Made by a program: the position numbers and the translations under genes
Notes under the pieces: generated by a model
Databases searched by the model: none
Seen by the model: the letters and a program-made list of their open reading frames with translations, nothing else
What the model was told of the DNA's origin: nothing
NCBI RefSeq assembly: GCF_014698835.1
Contig: NZ_JACJTU010000025.1
Coordinates: 62,001-126,000, forward strand
DNA from: Nostoc paludosum FACHB-159
GTDB lineage: Bacteria; Cyanobacteriota; Cyanobacteriia; Cyanobacteriales; Nostocaceae
DNA length: 64,000 nt
Direction: 5' to 3'
Shown here: positions 44,171 through 52,776 of the stretch, in pieces
Layout: each line of letters opens with the position of its first letter
Numbering within the stretch: position 1 is the first letter of the stretch

Positions 44171-44440
44171 ATGAAACTCCCTCACATCCAACACACTATT
44201 CCTATATCCCAACTATCTGAAGCAATAAGTGAAATCTGGTGTCAATGGCGTAAACAAAAACTGCCATTGTATTTATTCCTCGCAATGTGCTTCAACTTAG
44301 TAGTTGCACCCGTAGTTTATGCTGCCACAAGCGAACAACTTTCCCGGAGTCAAGCTTGGGGAGTGGGACTGCTAGGACTGGTGACGCTAGGACTTTCTAT
44401 CTATTTATTTTTTGTAATGTTTGTACCGGAGAAATTTTAA
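44171..44440 (+). CDS. KdpF-like subunit with N-terminal extension (KdpG)
   Basis: 89 residues between kdpB and kdpC. The last 30 (LLGLVTLGLSIYLFFVMFVPEKF) match KdpF, the small lipid-like subunit that stabilises the pump (KdpF usually ends in a short PE-KF-type tail). The first 55 residues (KLPHIQHTIPISQLSEAI, then LPLYLFLAMCFNLVVAPVVYA) form an extra hydrophobic segment not seen in enterobacterial KdpF. In Anabaena a gene in this position has been named kdpG. Its stop overlaps the kdpC start (TAATG). Confidence 0.75.
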   Translation: MKLPHIQHTIPISQLSEAISEIWCQWRKQKLPLYLFLAMCFNLVVAPVVYAATSEQLSRSQAWGVGLLGLVTLGLSIYLFFVMFVPEKF

Positions 44441-45078
44441 TGAGTTTTGCACGCGAAGCCAGCAGAGCTATTCGTTCTACCTTGGTACTCTGGGTAATAG
44501 GAGCGATTATTTATCCTTTTTTGATGATTGCCATTGGGCAGATTGTGTTTCCCTTTCAAGCAAATGGTAGTTTGCTGACAAATAATACAGGTCAAGTAGT
44601 GGGTTCTGCATTAATTGGTCAACCTTTTAGTAGCGATCGCTATTTTAACAGTCGTCCTAGTACCACTAGCTACAGCACAGCCGACCCCAAAAAAGATGAT
44701 GCAGGAGTTTTACAAACCGGAGTTTCCGGTGCTAGTAATTTAGCTCCCAGTAATCCCGCATTACTAGAACGCATCAAAGGAAAAGATGACCCAGACCCAA
44801 GCAAAAAAGTTGAAGGTGATTTCAATCGTTTGAAAACAGCAGGCGTACAGCCAACTGCGGATCTTGTTTACACCTCTGGTTCTAGCCTTGACCCCCACAT
44901 CACCCCCGAAGCCGCCAAAGCCCAAATTGCACGAGTAGCCAAAGCGCGGGGAGTTCAGCCGAATCAACTCGAAACTTTAATTGCTCAAAACACAGATGGT
45001 CGGTTTCTCGGCATCTTTGGTGAGCCTGGAGTTAATGTTTTGAAGTTGAATTTAGCTTTGGATAAAATCAAAGAATAA
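44440..45078 (+). CDS. kdpC: Potassium-transporting ATPase subunit C
   Basis: KdpC is the single-span periplasmic subunit that boosts ATP affinity of KdpB. 212 residues from ATG 44440, translationally coupled to the preceding gene (TAATG). An N-terminal membrane helix (STLVLWVIGAIIYPFLMIAIG) is followed by GSALIGQPFSSDRYFNSRPS, then DLVYTSGSSLDPHITPEAA near 147 and ILxxHxDGRFLGxxGEPxVNVLxLN at the end, all KdpC signatures. A frame starting at 44287 is spurious. A strong terminator follows. Confidence 0.95.
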   Translation: MSFAREASRAIRSTLVLWVIGAIIYPFLMIAIGQIVFPFQANGSLLTNNTGQVVGSALIGQPFSSDRYFNSRPSTTSYSTADPKKDDAGVLQTGVSGASNLAPSNPALLERIKGKDDPDPSKKVEGDFNRLKTAGVQPTADLVYTSGSSLDPHITPEAAKAQIARVAKARGVQPNQLETLIAQNTDGRFLGIFGEPGVNVLKLNLALDKIKE

Positions 45079-45119
45079 AAGCATGAAAAGTGCTTAAAAT
45101 ATTTATCTATTCAAGTTTT

Positions 45120-45160
45120 AGCTCTCCGAATTTTTAAATAACTCGGAGAGCTTGTTTTTT
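45120..45160 (+). terminator. Rho-independent terminator of the kdp operon
   Basis: A perfect 10-bp stem AGCTCTCCGA/TCGGAGAGCT, 13-base A/T loop, then TGTTTTTT. It lies 41 bp after the kdpC stop. Confidence 0.9.
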
Positions 45161-45348
45161 ACAAATGATGAATAATTTTTTATGGTAAAAATATCCCGCT
45201 TTTATATATCTCTAAGTATATGCCTTGCTAACTATTAGGTAGATATATATATATTTAGATATGATTTCTATTGTTAGAAAATATATCAATTCTAAATAAA
45301 ATTTTCTCTATACTGTTGGACAATATTATTAGAGTTAAAGAAGATTGA

Positions 45349-45717
45349 GTGTTAAAAAAAACTTTAGAACCAAGTTTATTTGGTGTTTTAATCCAAGTAA
45401 ATAGTATTTACTGTGGTATTCATTTAACTGAGATTCAGTTACCAGATAAATGTGCTTTTTTGGGAATTTTAAGAGAAAATCAAGTGCTTTCCGCAACAGA
45501 TAATCCGATTATTTGTGCTGGAGATTACATCTTAGCGATCGCGATTCATCCAATGATGATTCCCGCTCTCAAAGTCACTCTCAAGAAAATCCATTCTCTC
45601 TACTATTCCCTCAACAATTGTTTATTGGAATCTCGACCAACAGACAAACAATCTCTCAATTCAGATGATTCAGAATTTATTCCTCCAAAAGAGCGTTTAT
45701 CAGTCTACCTTGATTGA
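45349..45717 (+). CDS. Small TrkA-C (RCK_C)-like protein
   Basis: 122 residues from a GTG at 45349 (preceded by AAAGAAGA). The core GVLIQVNSIYCGIHLTEIQL, FLGILRENQVLSATDN, IICAGDYILAIAIHP has the strand pattern of a TrkA-C ligand-binding domain that gates or senses K+ transport. It stands where kdpD-like genes sit in other Anabaena kdp operons, but after a terminator, so it has its own transcript. The N-terminal TrkA-N domain is missing. Confidence 0.65.
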   Translation: MLKKTLEPSLFGVLIQVNSIYCGIHLTEIQLPDKCAFLGILRENQVLSATDNPIICAGDYILAIAIHPMMIPALKVTLKKIHSLYYSLNNCLLESRPTDKQSLNSDDSEFIPPKERLSVYLD

Positions 45718-46045
45718 AGCTAAAGCGATTGAAACAACACATAATCACATCAAAGCGCGGGACGGAGATATTTCCTTTGTAGCAGTATTTTTGGCTCATG
45801 TTTGCTTCATGATGGCTTGGGGAATTCTTGTTTATTTTGTTTCATGTTTCTGCAAAGCACTAGAAGAGCCACAACAAAATGTAACACAGGATAAAGATGA
45901 AATAGTAAGTATCAAAACTGTACAGCAACATCCTTGTAAAAAGTGTCAATTTTTTAAGAACAATTATTATCTCAAGTGTGCAGTAAATCCTTCCATTGCT
46001 CTAACCAAAGAAGCCCTAAATTGCTCTGACTACAAATCTCGCTAG
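45665..46045 (+). CDS. Small membrane protein with Cys-rich tail
   Basis: 126 residues in the +1 frame relative to the preceding gene, overlapping it by 53 bp from the first ATG (45665). A transmembrane stretch is at about 35-65 (DISFVAVFLAHVCFMMAWGI and following). The C-terminal block HPCKKCQFFKNNYYLKCAV...ALNCSDYK has four cysteines and matches a small-protein motif I recall from Nostocales (PC..C.FF..N.YL.CA). It may bind metal. Translation probably starts at this ATG. Confidence 0.65.
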   Translation: MIQNLFLQKSVYQSTLIEAKAIETTHNHIKARDGDISFVAVFLAHVCFMMAWGILVYFVSCFCKALEEPQQNVTQDKDEIVSIKTVQQHPCKKCQFFKNNYYLKCAVNPSIALTKEALNCSDYKSR

Positions 46046-46219
46046 AGTTATTTGATTTAACTTTAATTCACATTTGTGAATCTCTTTTTACGACCCCTGA
46101 TTCCGATGGCATTTGTCTTTACTCCTTCCCTGATTAGTCAAGGCAATGATTTGCTTCGACAGTATGTTATTCAACAGCTTCAATAAACAAGAAAATGTTT
46201 CGGTTGTAATTTATCAAGA

Positions 46220-46375
46220 TTGGATTTCTCAAAAGCAAACTTACAAGGAATTGATTTGCGATCGGCAAATCTTCAAAGAGCGAAGCTGAAAAATGCTAAT
46301 CTCCGGTATGCAAATTTGGAGTGGGTAGACCTTCGCGGTGTGAATCTCCAAGGAGCGGGTTTTTTATGGGTTTGA
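46220..46375 (+). pseudogene. Pentapeptide-repeat fragment
   Basis: An open stretch of 52 codons reading LDFSKANLQGIDLRSANLQ and on to NLRYANLEWVDLRGVNL: several A(D/N)LxX pentapeptides, ending GAGFLWV then TGA. There is no ATG, GTG or ribosome-binding site in front, and an in-frame TAA lies upstream. A remnant of a longer pentapeptide-repeat gene, or a TTG-started mini-ORF. Confidence 0.55.
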
Positions 46376-46863
46376 ACCGGACTTTTTTCAGCAAAATGTC
46401 TCTAGAATTATTGGGGATGTGATTAGCTAGTTTCATGGCTCTCTAGAAATCTGGCCAACTCTCGTGGAAATCTGTTAATTTTATAAAGATAAAAAGGAAC
46501 TACCGCAAATTAGAGTCAAAAAGAAGAAGCTAAAGTCTAGAAATGGGTCAAAAGCTAGCGAAATACCAGCATAAAGACTTTTTGATCAATTTAAAGTCAG
46601 AATTTAGGAAAATAGGATGATGAATCAATAGGGCGATCGTACTAGATTCTGACTTTTGACTACTAAGTGCCCAATGCTGACAACGGTTTATTTGAAACAC
46701 AAGTCATCTACAAAAGTTTACGATTCTTCATCCGTAAATATTCTGTGAGACATAGCTCATGTGACTACAATCTGATAATATTTTTACCAAGTAGAATAAT
46801 TGCTTATTCTCTTTTTCTTGAACCCACTGATTTTGGGTATTTTTTGGGAAAGGAAAATAAAAA
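46376..46863. other. Upstream region of the porin gene
   Basis: About 490 bp, A/T-rich. No gene. An AGGAAAATAAAAA stretch directly before ATG 46864 is the likely ribosome-binding site. Confidence 0.5.
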
Positions 46864-48642
46864 ATGTCTCATTTATTGTGGAAAACTCTGGTACTAAGTC
46901 CAGTAGTTTTAGGAGTGACGGTGTTGGTTTCCGCTAGGGCTATAGCTGCTGAGGTAGCAGGCTCTTCTGAAGATGCAAAGGCAAAAGCTTTTCAGACAGA
47001 AGCACCAGAAGCTATTGGCGCCTCACTATCGATGCAAATACAGCAACCAAGTGCCGAAAAATTTGTGGTTGCCCAAGCAAAGACTGATGATAGTCAAGTC
47101 TTAGAACAAGTTAACCGCTACAGCAGCGAAGGCAAAAAACAGAATTCACTGTCTCAAGTCACATCAGTTTCTCAATTTTCCGACGTACAGCCGACTGATT
47201 GGGCATTTCAAGCTTTGCAATCTCTGGTTGAGCGCTACGGTTGTATTGCTGGATACCCGAATAGCACTTACCGTGGTAACCGGGCCCTGACTCGTTATGA
47301 GTTTGCCGCAGGTTTGAATGCTTGTTTAGACCGGGTTACTGAACTGATTGCCACAGCAACTGCTGACTTGGTGACAAAACAGGATTTGGCGACTCTCCAG
47401 CGTTTGCAAGAAGAATTTTCAGCAGAACTGGCAACTCTGCGTGGTCGAGTAGATGCTTTAGAAGCGCGTACTGCTGAACTGGAAGCAAATCAGTTTTCCA
47501 CTACCACCAAACTAGTCGGTGAAGCTATTTTTGCTGTTAGTGATATATTTGGCGGTAACACTGGCGATGTTAATAATACTGTCTTCCAAGATCGGGTACG
47601 TTTAGACTTGCAAACCAGCTTCACGGGTAAAGATGTACTACACACCCGTCTGGCAGCTGGTAATGCAACAGCCTTTAGTCAAATAGATGATGCTGGTTTT
47701 CCTATTGATACTGCTGAAGGTACACAAACGTTTCAAATCGGTAGCACTGGTAACAACAGTGTGATTATAGACTGGTTGGCGTATTACGTACCCATTGGCC
47801 CAGCCCAAGTTTACATTGCAGGTACCGGAGGTATTCATAGCGATTACGTTGCCACTAATAACCCTTATTTTGAGGATTATGACGGTGGTAATGGTGCGTT
47901 GTCTACCTTTGCTTCTGAAAGTCCCATCTATCGTATTGGTGGTGGTGCAGGTGCGGCATTGACTTTACCCTTTGGTAAAGGTGGTAGCATTTTGAGACCA
48001 AGTTCATTGACCATAGGTTACTTAGCGTCAAATGCTAATAATCCTGGGGGAAATCAAGGTTTGTTCGAGGGTAACTATGCTGCTCTAGGACAGTTGAACT
48101 TTAGTATTGGCGATCGCTTAGCGATCGCTGCTACCTACGTTCATGGTTATCATGGTGCTGGAGGCGGTAATTTATTCGATCTAGGTGGTGGTTTAGGTAG
48201 CACTAACCGCGTTGTAGGTACAGGTCAAGCAAATACCCTAACTACACTAAACGGATCTTCCAGTAATTCTTACGGTATAGAAGCAGCCTTCAGACCTAGT
48301 GACAAACTCTCAGTTAGTGGCTTCATTTCTTACCACGATATCACAGGCTTCGGCGCAGATGATGATTATGAAGCTTGGAGCTATGGTCTTGGAATAGCCT
48401 TGCCTGACTTCGGTAAAAAAGGTAACGTATTGGGTATTTTTGCTGGTGCAGAACCATATGCCCGTAACCGACCAAATTTTGTTGGTAATGACGTACCTTA
48501 TCACTTTGAAGGGTTCTATAGATATCGCGTGTCAGATAACATCTCAATCACCCCTGGTGTGATTTGGCTGACCTCTCCTGGTCAAAACAGCGATAACGAC
48601 GATGCAATTATTGGTACCCTAAGAACAACTTTCACATTCTAA
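46864..48642 (+). CDS. SLH-OprB cyanobacterial outer-membrane porin
   Basis: 592 residues. After a signal peptide (about 1-30, ending ARAIAAEV) and a polar linker comes an SLH domain (FSDVQPTDWAFQALQSLVERYG at about 103-124, then RGNRALTRYEFAAGLNACLDRV), then a coiled coil (QRLQEEFSAELATLRGRVDALEARTAEL, about 180-208). An OprB beta-barrel of about 380 residues ends in GTLRTTFTF with the terminal aromatic residue for BAM recognition. Such proteins are major cyanobacterial porins, some linked to iron uptake. A terminator follows. Confidence 0.94.
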   Translation: MSHLLWKTLVLSPVVLGVTVLVSARAIAAEVAGSSEDAKAKAFQTEAPEAIGASLSMQIQQPSAEKFVVAQAKTDDSQVLEQVNRYSSEGKKQNSLSQVTSVSQFSDVQPTDWAFQALQSLVERYGCIAGYPNSTYRGNRALTRYEFAAGLNACLDRVTELIATATADLVTKQDLATLQRLQEEFSAELATLRGRVDALEARTAELEANQFSTTTKLVGEAIFAVSDIFGGNTGDVNNTVFQDRVRLDLQTSFTGKDVLHTRLAAGNATAFSQIDDAGFPIDTAEGTQTFQIGSTGNNSVIIDWLAYYVPIGPAQVYIAGTGGIHSDYVATNNPYFEDYDGGNGALSTFASESPIYRIGGGAGAALTLPFGKGGSILRPSSLTIGYLASNANNPGGNQGLFEGNYAALGQLNFSIGDRLAIAATYVHGYHGAGGGNLFDLGGGLGSTNRVVGTGQANTLTTLNGSSSNSYGIEAAFRPSDKLSVSGFISYHDITGFGADDDYEAWSYGLGIALPDFGKKGNVLGIFAGAEPYARNRPNFVGNDVPYHFEGFYRYRVSDNISITPGVIWLTSPGQNSDNDDAIIGTLRTTFTF

Positions 48643-48662
48643 AGGTTTAGCAAAACACTACT

Positions 48663-48700
48663 AAGTCACCAAAGATTTTAACTTTGGTGACTTAATTTTG
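48663..48700 (+). terminator. Terminator after the porin gene
   Basis: A perfect 12-bp stem AAGTCACCAAAG/CTTTGGTGACTT, 7-base loop, followed by AATTTTG. 21 bp after the stop codon. Confidence 0.85.
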
Positions 48701-48898
48701 TTATTATTCATTAGTTATTAGTCAAATGACTAATTTTTAGCGAATTCGTGCTTATTGGAAAATTTTTTAGGGTGTAATTTCCAGTTCTCTGAGATGGCGG
48801 GGGAGAGAATTAGAGAGTAATAATTTGTATCAAGTATTTTGTGAAATTTCCCTTGCAGTTCTCCTGGTTTCCTTGTCTTTCCCCTTATGGTCTTGTAA

Positions 48899-49324
48899 TT
48901 ATTTCTTTAACATTTCAACTTGCCGATTTTGGTTTTGTCCATCAGGAATTAGTCGTTCTAATGCATGGGCAATCCAGGGTAAAAAAGCGATCGCTATCAT
49001 CACTCCCAGTACGTTAAATATCAATTGTGCATTAGCAATTTGCCGAGCAATATCGTCTCCAGCACCAAATAGCTGAGAAATCCACTGAGTGACTGTTGCC
49101 AACTGGCTAGCAAATATAATCCCTACACCAGCACAAACAAGATTAAATAATAAATGAAAGACACCTGTCCGCACTGCTGGGCGGTCGCGCCCCAGAGTAG
49201 CTACTAGCGTGTCAGCACAAGTGCCAACTTCAGCACCCAGCATTAACGCCACACCTGCGGGTAATGAGATTAATCCTTGACTAGCCAAAGTTACAAATAA
49301 GAAGATGAAGCCGTTTAAAAGCAA
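48899..49324 (-). pseudogene. Truncated Na/Pi-cotransporter-family gene
   Basis: The frame (LASQGLISLPAGVALMLGAEVGTCADTL and on to FNVLGVMIAIAFLPWIAHAL) is the second half of a Na+/phosphate cotransporter II-type protein; the family has an earlier repeat of several hundred residues, absent here. Homology breaks off near 49320, where an IS630-like fragment begins on the other strand. No plausible start codon context precedes it. The truncation probably followed an insertion-sequence event. Confidence 0.8.
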
Positions 49325-49326
49325 CT

Positions 49327-49554
49327 ATGCCACAGCCAGCCAAGAACTTTTTAACGACGGAACAAGTCACACAACTACAACAAGCTCTAAAAGAGAGCGA
49401 CCAATCGCATATCAGAGAAAGAATTCTCATTATTCTGCTCCAGAATGATGGTAAACCGCAACATGAAATTGCTAAATTTTTAGGTTGTTCGCCCAGAACA
49501 GTAGCATATTGGTGTATGCACGGAGACCCAGATAATCTTGAAACTCTAACATAA
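49327..49554 (+). pseudogene. IS630-type transposase fragment (N-terminal HTH only)
   Basis: 75 codons starting MPQPAKNFLTTEQVTQLQQAL. The helix-turn-helix HEIAKFLGCSPRTVAYWCMHG is typical of the N terminus of IS630-family transposases. A stop follows after NLETLT; the DDE catalytic domain is missing. A relic at the island border. Confidence 0.75.
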
Positions 49555-49574
49555 CTAGAGATATTCTGCGTAGA

Positions 49575-49781
49575 TTTACAGATTTAGATAATGATACTTT
49601 AAGCATTAGCAACTTCACTAACCCCACTAACGGCACACTAGCACTCAACGACAACAACACTCCAGACAACCCCAGTGACGACTTCTTTATCTACACCCCC
49701 AATGCCAATTTCAACGGCACTGACAGCTTCACTTTCACTGTCGCTGATGGCAATGGCGGCAACACTACAGGTACTTTTAAT
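49575..49781 (+). pseudogene. Orphan cadherin-like (Ig-like) domain fragment
   Basis: Open for about 69 codons without a start: DLDNDTLSISNFTNPTNGTL, then NTPDNPSDDFFIYTPNANFN and GTDSFTFTVADGNGGNT. This is one tandem-95/cadherin-like repeat of a giant cyanobacterial surface protein, cut off on both sides. Confidence 0.7.
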
Positions 49782-49839
49782 AGCCATAAAGAAAGTAATT
49801 CGTCATATCTGTCAATTAGGTGCGTGACTGTTCGTTGGC

Positions 49840-50001
49840 TTCTTCGCTCTGGTCGGAGCGCGATAGCCTACGGCGGGGCGCAGCCCATCGCAAAACCCTT
49901 CCAGCACCTCACGGCTACCAGAGCGCAATGGCACTAGCCAGGGGTCATTGGTTTTGGTATCTGGCAAGAACAACAGCTTGCCATCGAATGAGCCAACATT
50001 T
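49840..50001 (-). pseudogene. Unidentified coding-like fragment
   Basis: The minus-strand frame reads GSFDGKLLFLPDTKTNDPW then LVPLRSGSREVLEGFCDGL, in a higher-GC context with a dispersed repeat (near 49862-49895). I recognise no family. No start or stop is convincing, so this is probably gene debris. Confidence 0.35.
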
Positions 50002-50097
50002 AACTACCTAATCCTTGTGGTGCTATCACAATCTTGCACAGAAGCATCAGTCCTAAGTTCAATAACACTGTCGACAAAGCTACCTCTTGCGATTGGT

Positions 50098-50128
50098 GTC
50101 ATTAAATGTCAAATTGACATTTAATGAC
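50098..50128. promoter_or_regulatory. 31-bp perfect palindrome, likely TetR operator
   Basis: GTCATTAAATGTCAA and its exact inverse complement around one central A, 24 bp before the likely TetR start codon (ATG 50152). TetR proteins commonly bind such operators next to their own gene, so autoregulation is a good guess. Confidence 0.75.
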
Positions 50129-50151
50129 AAGTATTGAAACGAAAGACGGCT

Positions 50152-50820
50152 ATGAGGAGTGATGGTGATAGCGACACGACCAACGATCGCAGACCAAGGG
50201 GGATGAGTGAGCAGCGGCATCAGCGAATACGTCTGGAGATTTCGCGGGAGGCGGCGCGTTTGTTCTGGGAACAGGGTGTCGCTGCCACGAGTGGTGAGCA
50301 AATCGCAAACGCGGTAGGAATCTCGGTGCGTACCCTCTGGCGGTACTTCCGTAACAAGGAGAGCTGCGCTGAACCTGTTTTGGCGCAGGATGTTGAGGAG
50401 TGTTTGGCGGTGTTGCGCTGCTGGCCTCGGGAGGTTTCCCTCGAAGATCACCTCGTCGAGTGGGCGACGAATCGCCCCAAGAATCCCGATCAGCAGTCCT
50501 ACGACGATGCCGTGATCAAAATGACCGTGCTAGCTGAAAAAGAGCCGGATCTGCGCGCGGCTTGGCTAATGACTCACGATCGAATAGAGCGCGAGATGGC
50601 CGAGATCATCGCGGATCGCCTGCGCCGCCCGGCTGACGATATCGAGGTGCGGCTGCACGCGGCGACTGCCACCGCAGTCTTGCGCGTCATTAGTGAAGAT
50701 GTCAGTGCCGCCCTTATGGCGGGAGTTGATCGCGCCTCTATCGGCAACCCGATCAAGCACATGGCTCACGCCGTGCGCGTAGCCACTGGTGGAGCCGTCG
50801 GTGATCCCGTCGAACCCTGA
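50152..50820 (+). CDS. TetR-family regulator, high-GC and foreign-looking
   Basis: 222 residues from ATG 50152; a TTG at 50134 and an ATG at 50203 are alternatives. The TetR helix-turn-helix is RLEISREAARLFWEQGVAATSGEQIANAVGISVRTLWRYFRNKES (about 25-70); the C-terminal ligand domain is Arg/Ala-rich and ends VGDPVEP. GC content and codon choice (GCG, CGC, GTC) differ sharply from the flanking cyanobacterial DNA, there is no HIP1 octamer inside, and the composition looks actinobacterial. The regulated genes are unknown; a palindrome lies just upstream. Confidence 0.85.
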   Translation: MRSDGDSDTTNDRRPRGMSEQRHQRIRLEISREAARLFWEQGVAATSGEQIANAVGISVRTLWRYFRNKESCAEPVLAQDVEECLAVLRCWPREVSLEDHLVEWATNRPKNPDQQSYDDAVIKMTVLAEKEPDLRAAWLMTHDRIEREMAEIIADRLRRPADDIEVRLHAATATAVLRVISEDVSAALMAGVDRASIGNPIKHMAHAVRVATGGAVGDPVEP

Positions 50821-50849
50821 AAACAATAGCAAAGGCAACTAGCAACGCG

Positions 50850-51062
50850 ACCTTTTACGAACTCTCGCAACTCGTGCTTATCCCTCTGTTCCTAGCGATC
50901 GCCTATGGAGTGTTCAAGCGTAAAGTCCCAACCCGTTTCCCAGAGCGATCGCAAGAGTCGTTGGTGATATCGTCAGTGGATCAGTCTGGACTGCTGTTGT
51001 CGTTCACGTCGTTTTCAACTTGCCCACAATTCCGGTGATGGTAGCTGCTGGTATGGGCTGAT
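50850..51062 (+). pseudogene. CPBP-type protease C-terminal remnant
   Basis: The frame ATFYELSQLVLIPLFLAIAY and KRKVPTRFPERS shifts near 50955. The other frame continues GDIVSGSVWTAVVVHVVFN then LPTIPVMVAAGMG and stop. H-V-V-F-N-L-P is the third CPBP motif style (H..FN). An end piece of a membrane protease with a frameshift. A diverged copy (SGSV then TGA, TAVIVHVVFNLPTIP) is at 51849-51932. Confidence 0.55.
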
Positions 51063-51089
51063 AGGAAGGATCATCTGGAGGTTAAACCA

Positions 51090-51332
51090 ATGGCAATTCT
51101 GAAACAATTCGGGATTTTATTTGTATTGGGCAGTGTGGGAATTGTCATGTTCACGATCGCGTCTATTCCTTTAGTCGAGCAACAGTTAGCGAAACTGTCT
51201 CCAGAAATACTGGAAAAAGTGCCGCCATTGGGGATTTTAATGCTTCTGCAAGGACTACAGTATTCAATTCTACTGGCAATCAGCATTCTGCTCGGTCAAT
51301 CCAAGTTTTACACCTTCAAACTAATCTCATGA
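51090..51332 (+). pseudogene. Truncated duplicate of the CPBP protease N terminus
   Basis: 80 codons that match the first 68 codons of the gene at 51961 almost perfectly (MAILKQFGILFVLGSVGIVM), then diverge into QSKFYTFKLIS and stop. The segment 50980-51288, including upstream DNA with GGATCATCTGGAGGTTAAAC, is duplicated at 51849-52159. The duplication apparently shuffled this 5' end onto other DNA. Its stop overlaps the ATG of the next gene (ATGA). Confidence 0.75.
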
Positions 51333-51646
51333 AAAAGATAATTTTGCTAGCACTGGTGAGTACGGGATTCGTAGTAACTATGCCCTTTACGGCACAGGCA
51401 CTAGATTCAGAAAAAATTGGTCAGAACCTTGATCGAGATCCGAATATGTTAATCGCTCAGTACGATCGCGATCGTACTGAACGATATCGCGACGATCGAT
51501 ATCGCAATCGGCCGTTTGTGGTTTATTACCGCAGCCGTGACGATCGCAAATGGATTTATGAGAGTATCCACTACAATCGTCGCGATGCCCGACGTGCTGC
51601 CAGGCGACTGGAGCGGCGTGGTTATCGAACCCGAATTTTAGGATAG
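51329..51646 (+). CDS. Secreted Arg/Asp/Tyr-rich small protein
   Basis: 105 residues. A signal peptide (about 1-24, ending TAQA) precedes a mature part with DRDRTERYRDDRYRNRP and RRDARRAARRLERRGY, very basic. ATG 51329 overlaps the TGA of the previous frame. A diverged relic of the C-terminal part (LRAAKRLEQRSYLTY) lies at 51680-51730. The function is unknown; the composition suggests binding to acidic surfaces. Confidence 0.65.
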   Translation: MKKIILLALVSTGFVVTMPFTAQALDSEKIGQNLDRDPNMLIAQYDRDRTERYRDDRYRNRPFVVYYRSRDDRKWIYESIHYNRRDARRAARRLERRGYRTRILG

Positions 51647-51659
51647 AGCCGTTTCAAAC

Positions 51660-51860
51660 TATGAGTTGCCAACACCTAAATCCCACTTGCGGGCTGCCAA
51701 GCGACTGGAGCAACGTAGTTATCTAACGTACGTTCAAGTGACAGCTTTGCCAGTAGGGTGGACACTGCCCACAAAACCTTACTGTGAAGGGTTTTACAAA
51801 ATGGTGGACACTGCCTACCCTACTACTGCCGAGATATTCCGCCGCAGCGGATCGGTCTGA
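51660..51860 (+). pseudogene. Degenerate relic after the Arg-rich gene
   Basis: The frame LRAAKRLEQRSYLTYVQV echoes ARRAARRLERRGYRTRIL of the preceding protein. It continues into a dispersed repeat (GTAGGGTGGACACTGCCCAC and its near copy at 51800-51830). No start; a decayed duplicate. Confidence 0.5.
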
Positions 51861-51960
51861 ACTGCTGTCATCGTTCATGTCGTTTTCAACCTGCCCACTA
51901 TCCCGGTGATGGTAGTTGCTGGCATGAGCTAATAAGACGGATCATCTGGAGGTTAAACCA

Positions 51961-52753
51961 ATGGCAATTATCAAACAATTCGGGATTTTATTTGTATTGG
52001 GCAGTGTGGGAATTGTCATGTTCACGATCGCGTCTATTCCCTTAGTCGAGCAAAAGTTAGCGAAACTGTCTCCAGAAATACTGGAAAAAGTGCCCCCATT
52101 GGGGATTTTAATGCTTCTGCAAGGACTACAGTATTCAATTCTACTGGCAATCAGCATTCTAATCGGAATTGGTTGTGCCTATCGTGTTGGATTAAGCTCC
52201 CATTTGATTGATCATTGGGTGTTTCACACCGCTAAGTCTCCATCTTTTGCCGTTGAGATGAAGTGGAGCTTGGGTGTGGGTGCAGCGGCGGCGATCGTTT
52301 TCTTGTTGCTCGATCAGTTGATGCAACCTGTCCTACCTGAAGCGCTACGGGCAGCAAATAATACAGAGCCAAGTTGGTTGAATTTGCTCACAGCCATGTT
52401 CTATGGCGGCATGACTGAGGAAATTTTGATGCGCTGGGGTTTAATGTCGCTGCTTGTTTGGATCGCGTGGAAAGGGCTAAAACAAGGCGTTACGTTGCCA
52501 AGTCAAGGGATTTACCAGGGTGCGATCGTTTTAGCCGCGTTGGTATTTGGACTACTACACCTGCCAGCGACTGCCGCAATCGTTCCCCTCACTCCAGTTG
52601 TGATTATTCGGGCGTTGTTACTGAATGGGATTGTGGGGATTGCGTTTGGCTGGCTCTTTTGGCAATATTCGCACTAATGCTGCAATGTTAGCCCATATCA
52701 GCTTTCATGCTTTTGCCTCTGTTCTTAGGGGTTTACTGGCAAGGTTGGCTTAA
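51961..52753 (+). pseudogene. CPBP intramembrane metalloprotease, frameshifted at the C terminus
   Basis: CPBP (Rce1-like) proteins cleave membrane proteins or act on prenylated or bacteriocin peptides. Codons 1-238 (51961-52677) give an N-terminal two-helix region, motif 1 EEILMRW with Glu153-Glu154, motif 2 FGLLHLPA near 196-203 and several membrane spans. The frame then stops at QYSH. A -1 or +2 shift near 52674 restores TNAAMLAHISFHAFASVLRG to a TAA at 52751-52753, which carries motif 3 (H..SFH). The third catalytic motif is therefore out of frame; activity is doubtful. ATG 51961 follows TGGAGG. Confidence 0.75.
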
Positions 52754-52776
52754 GTTTTGGAATAGATATCGTAGGG

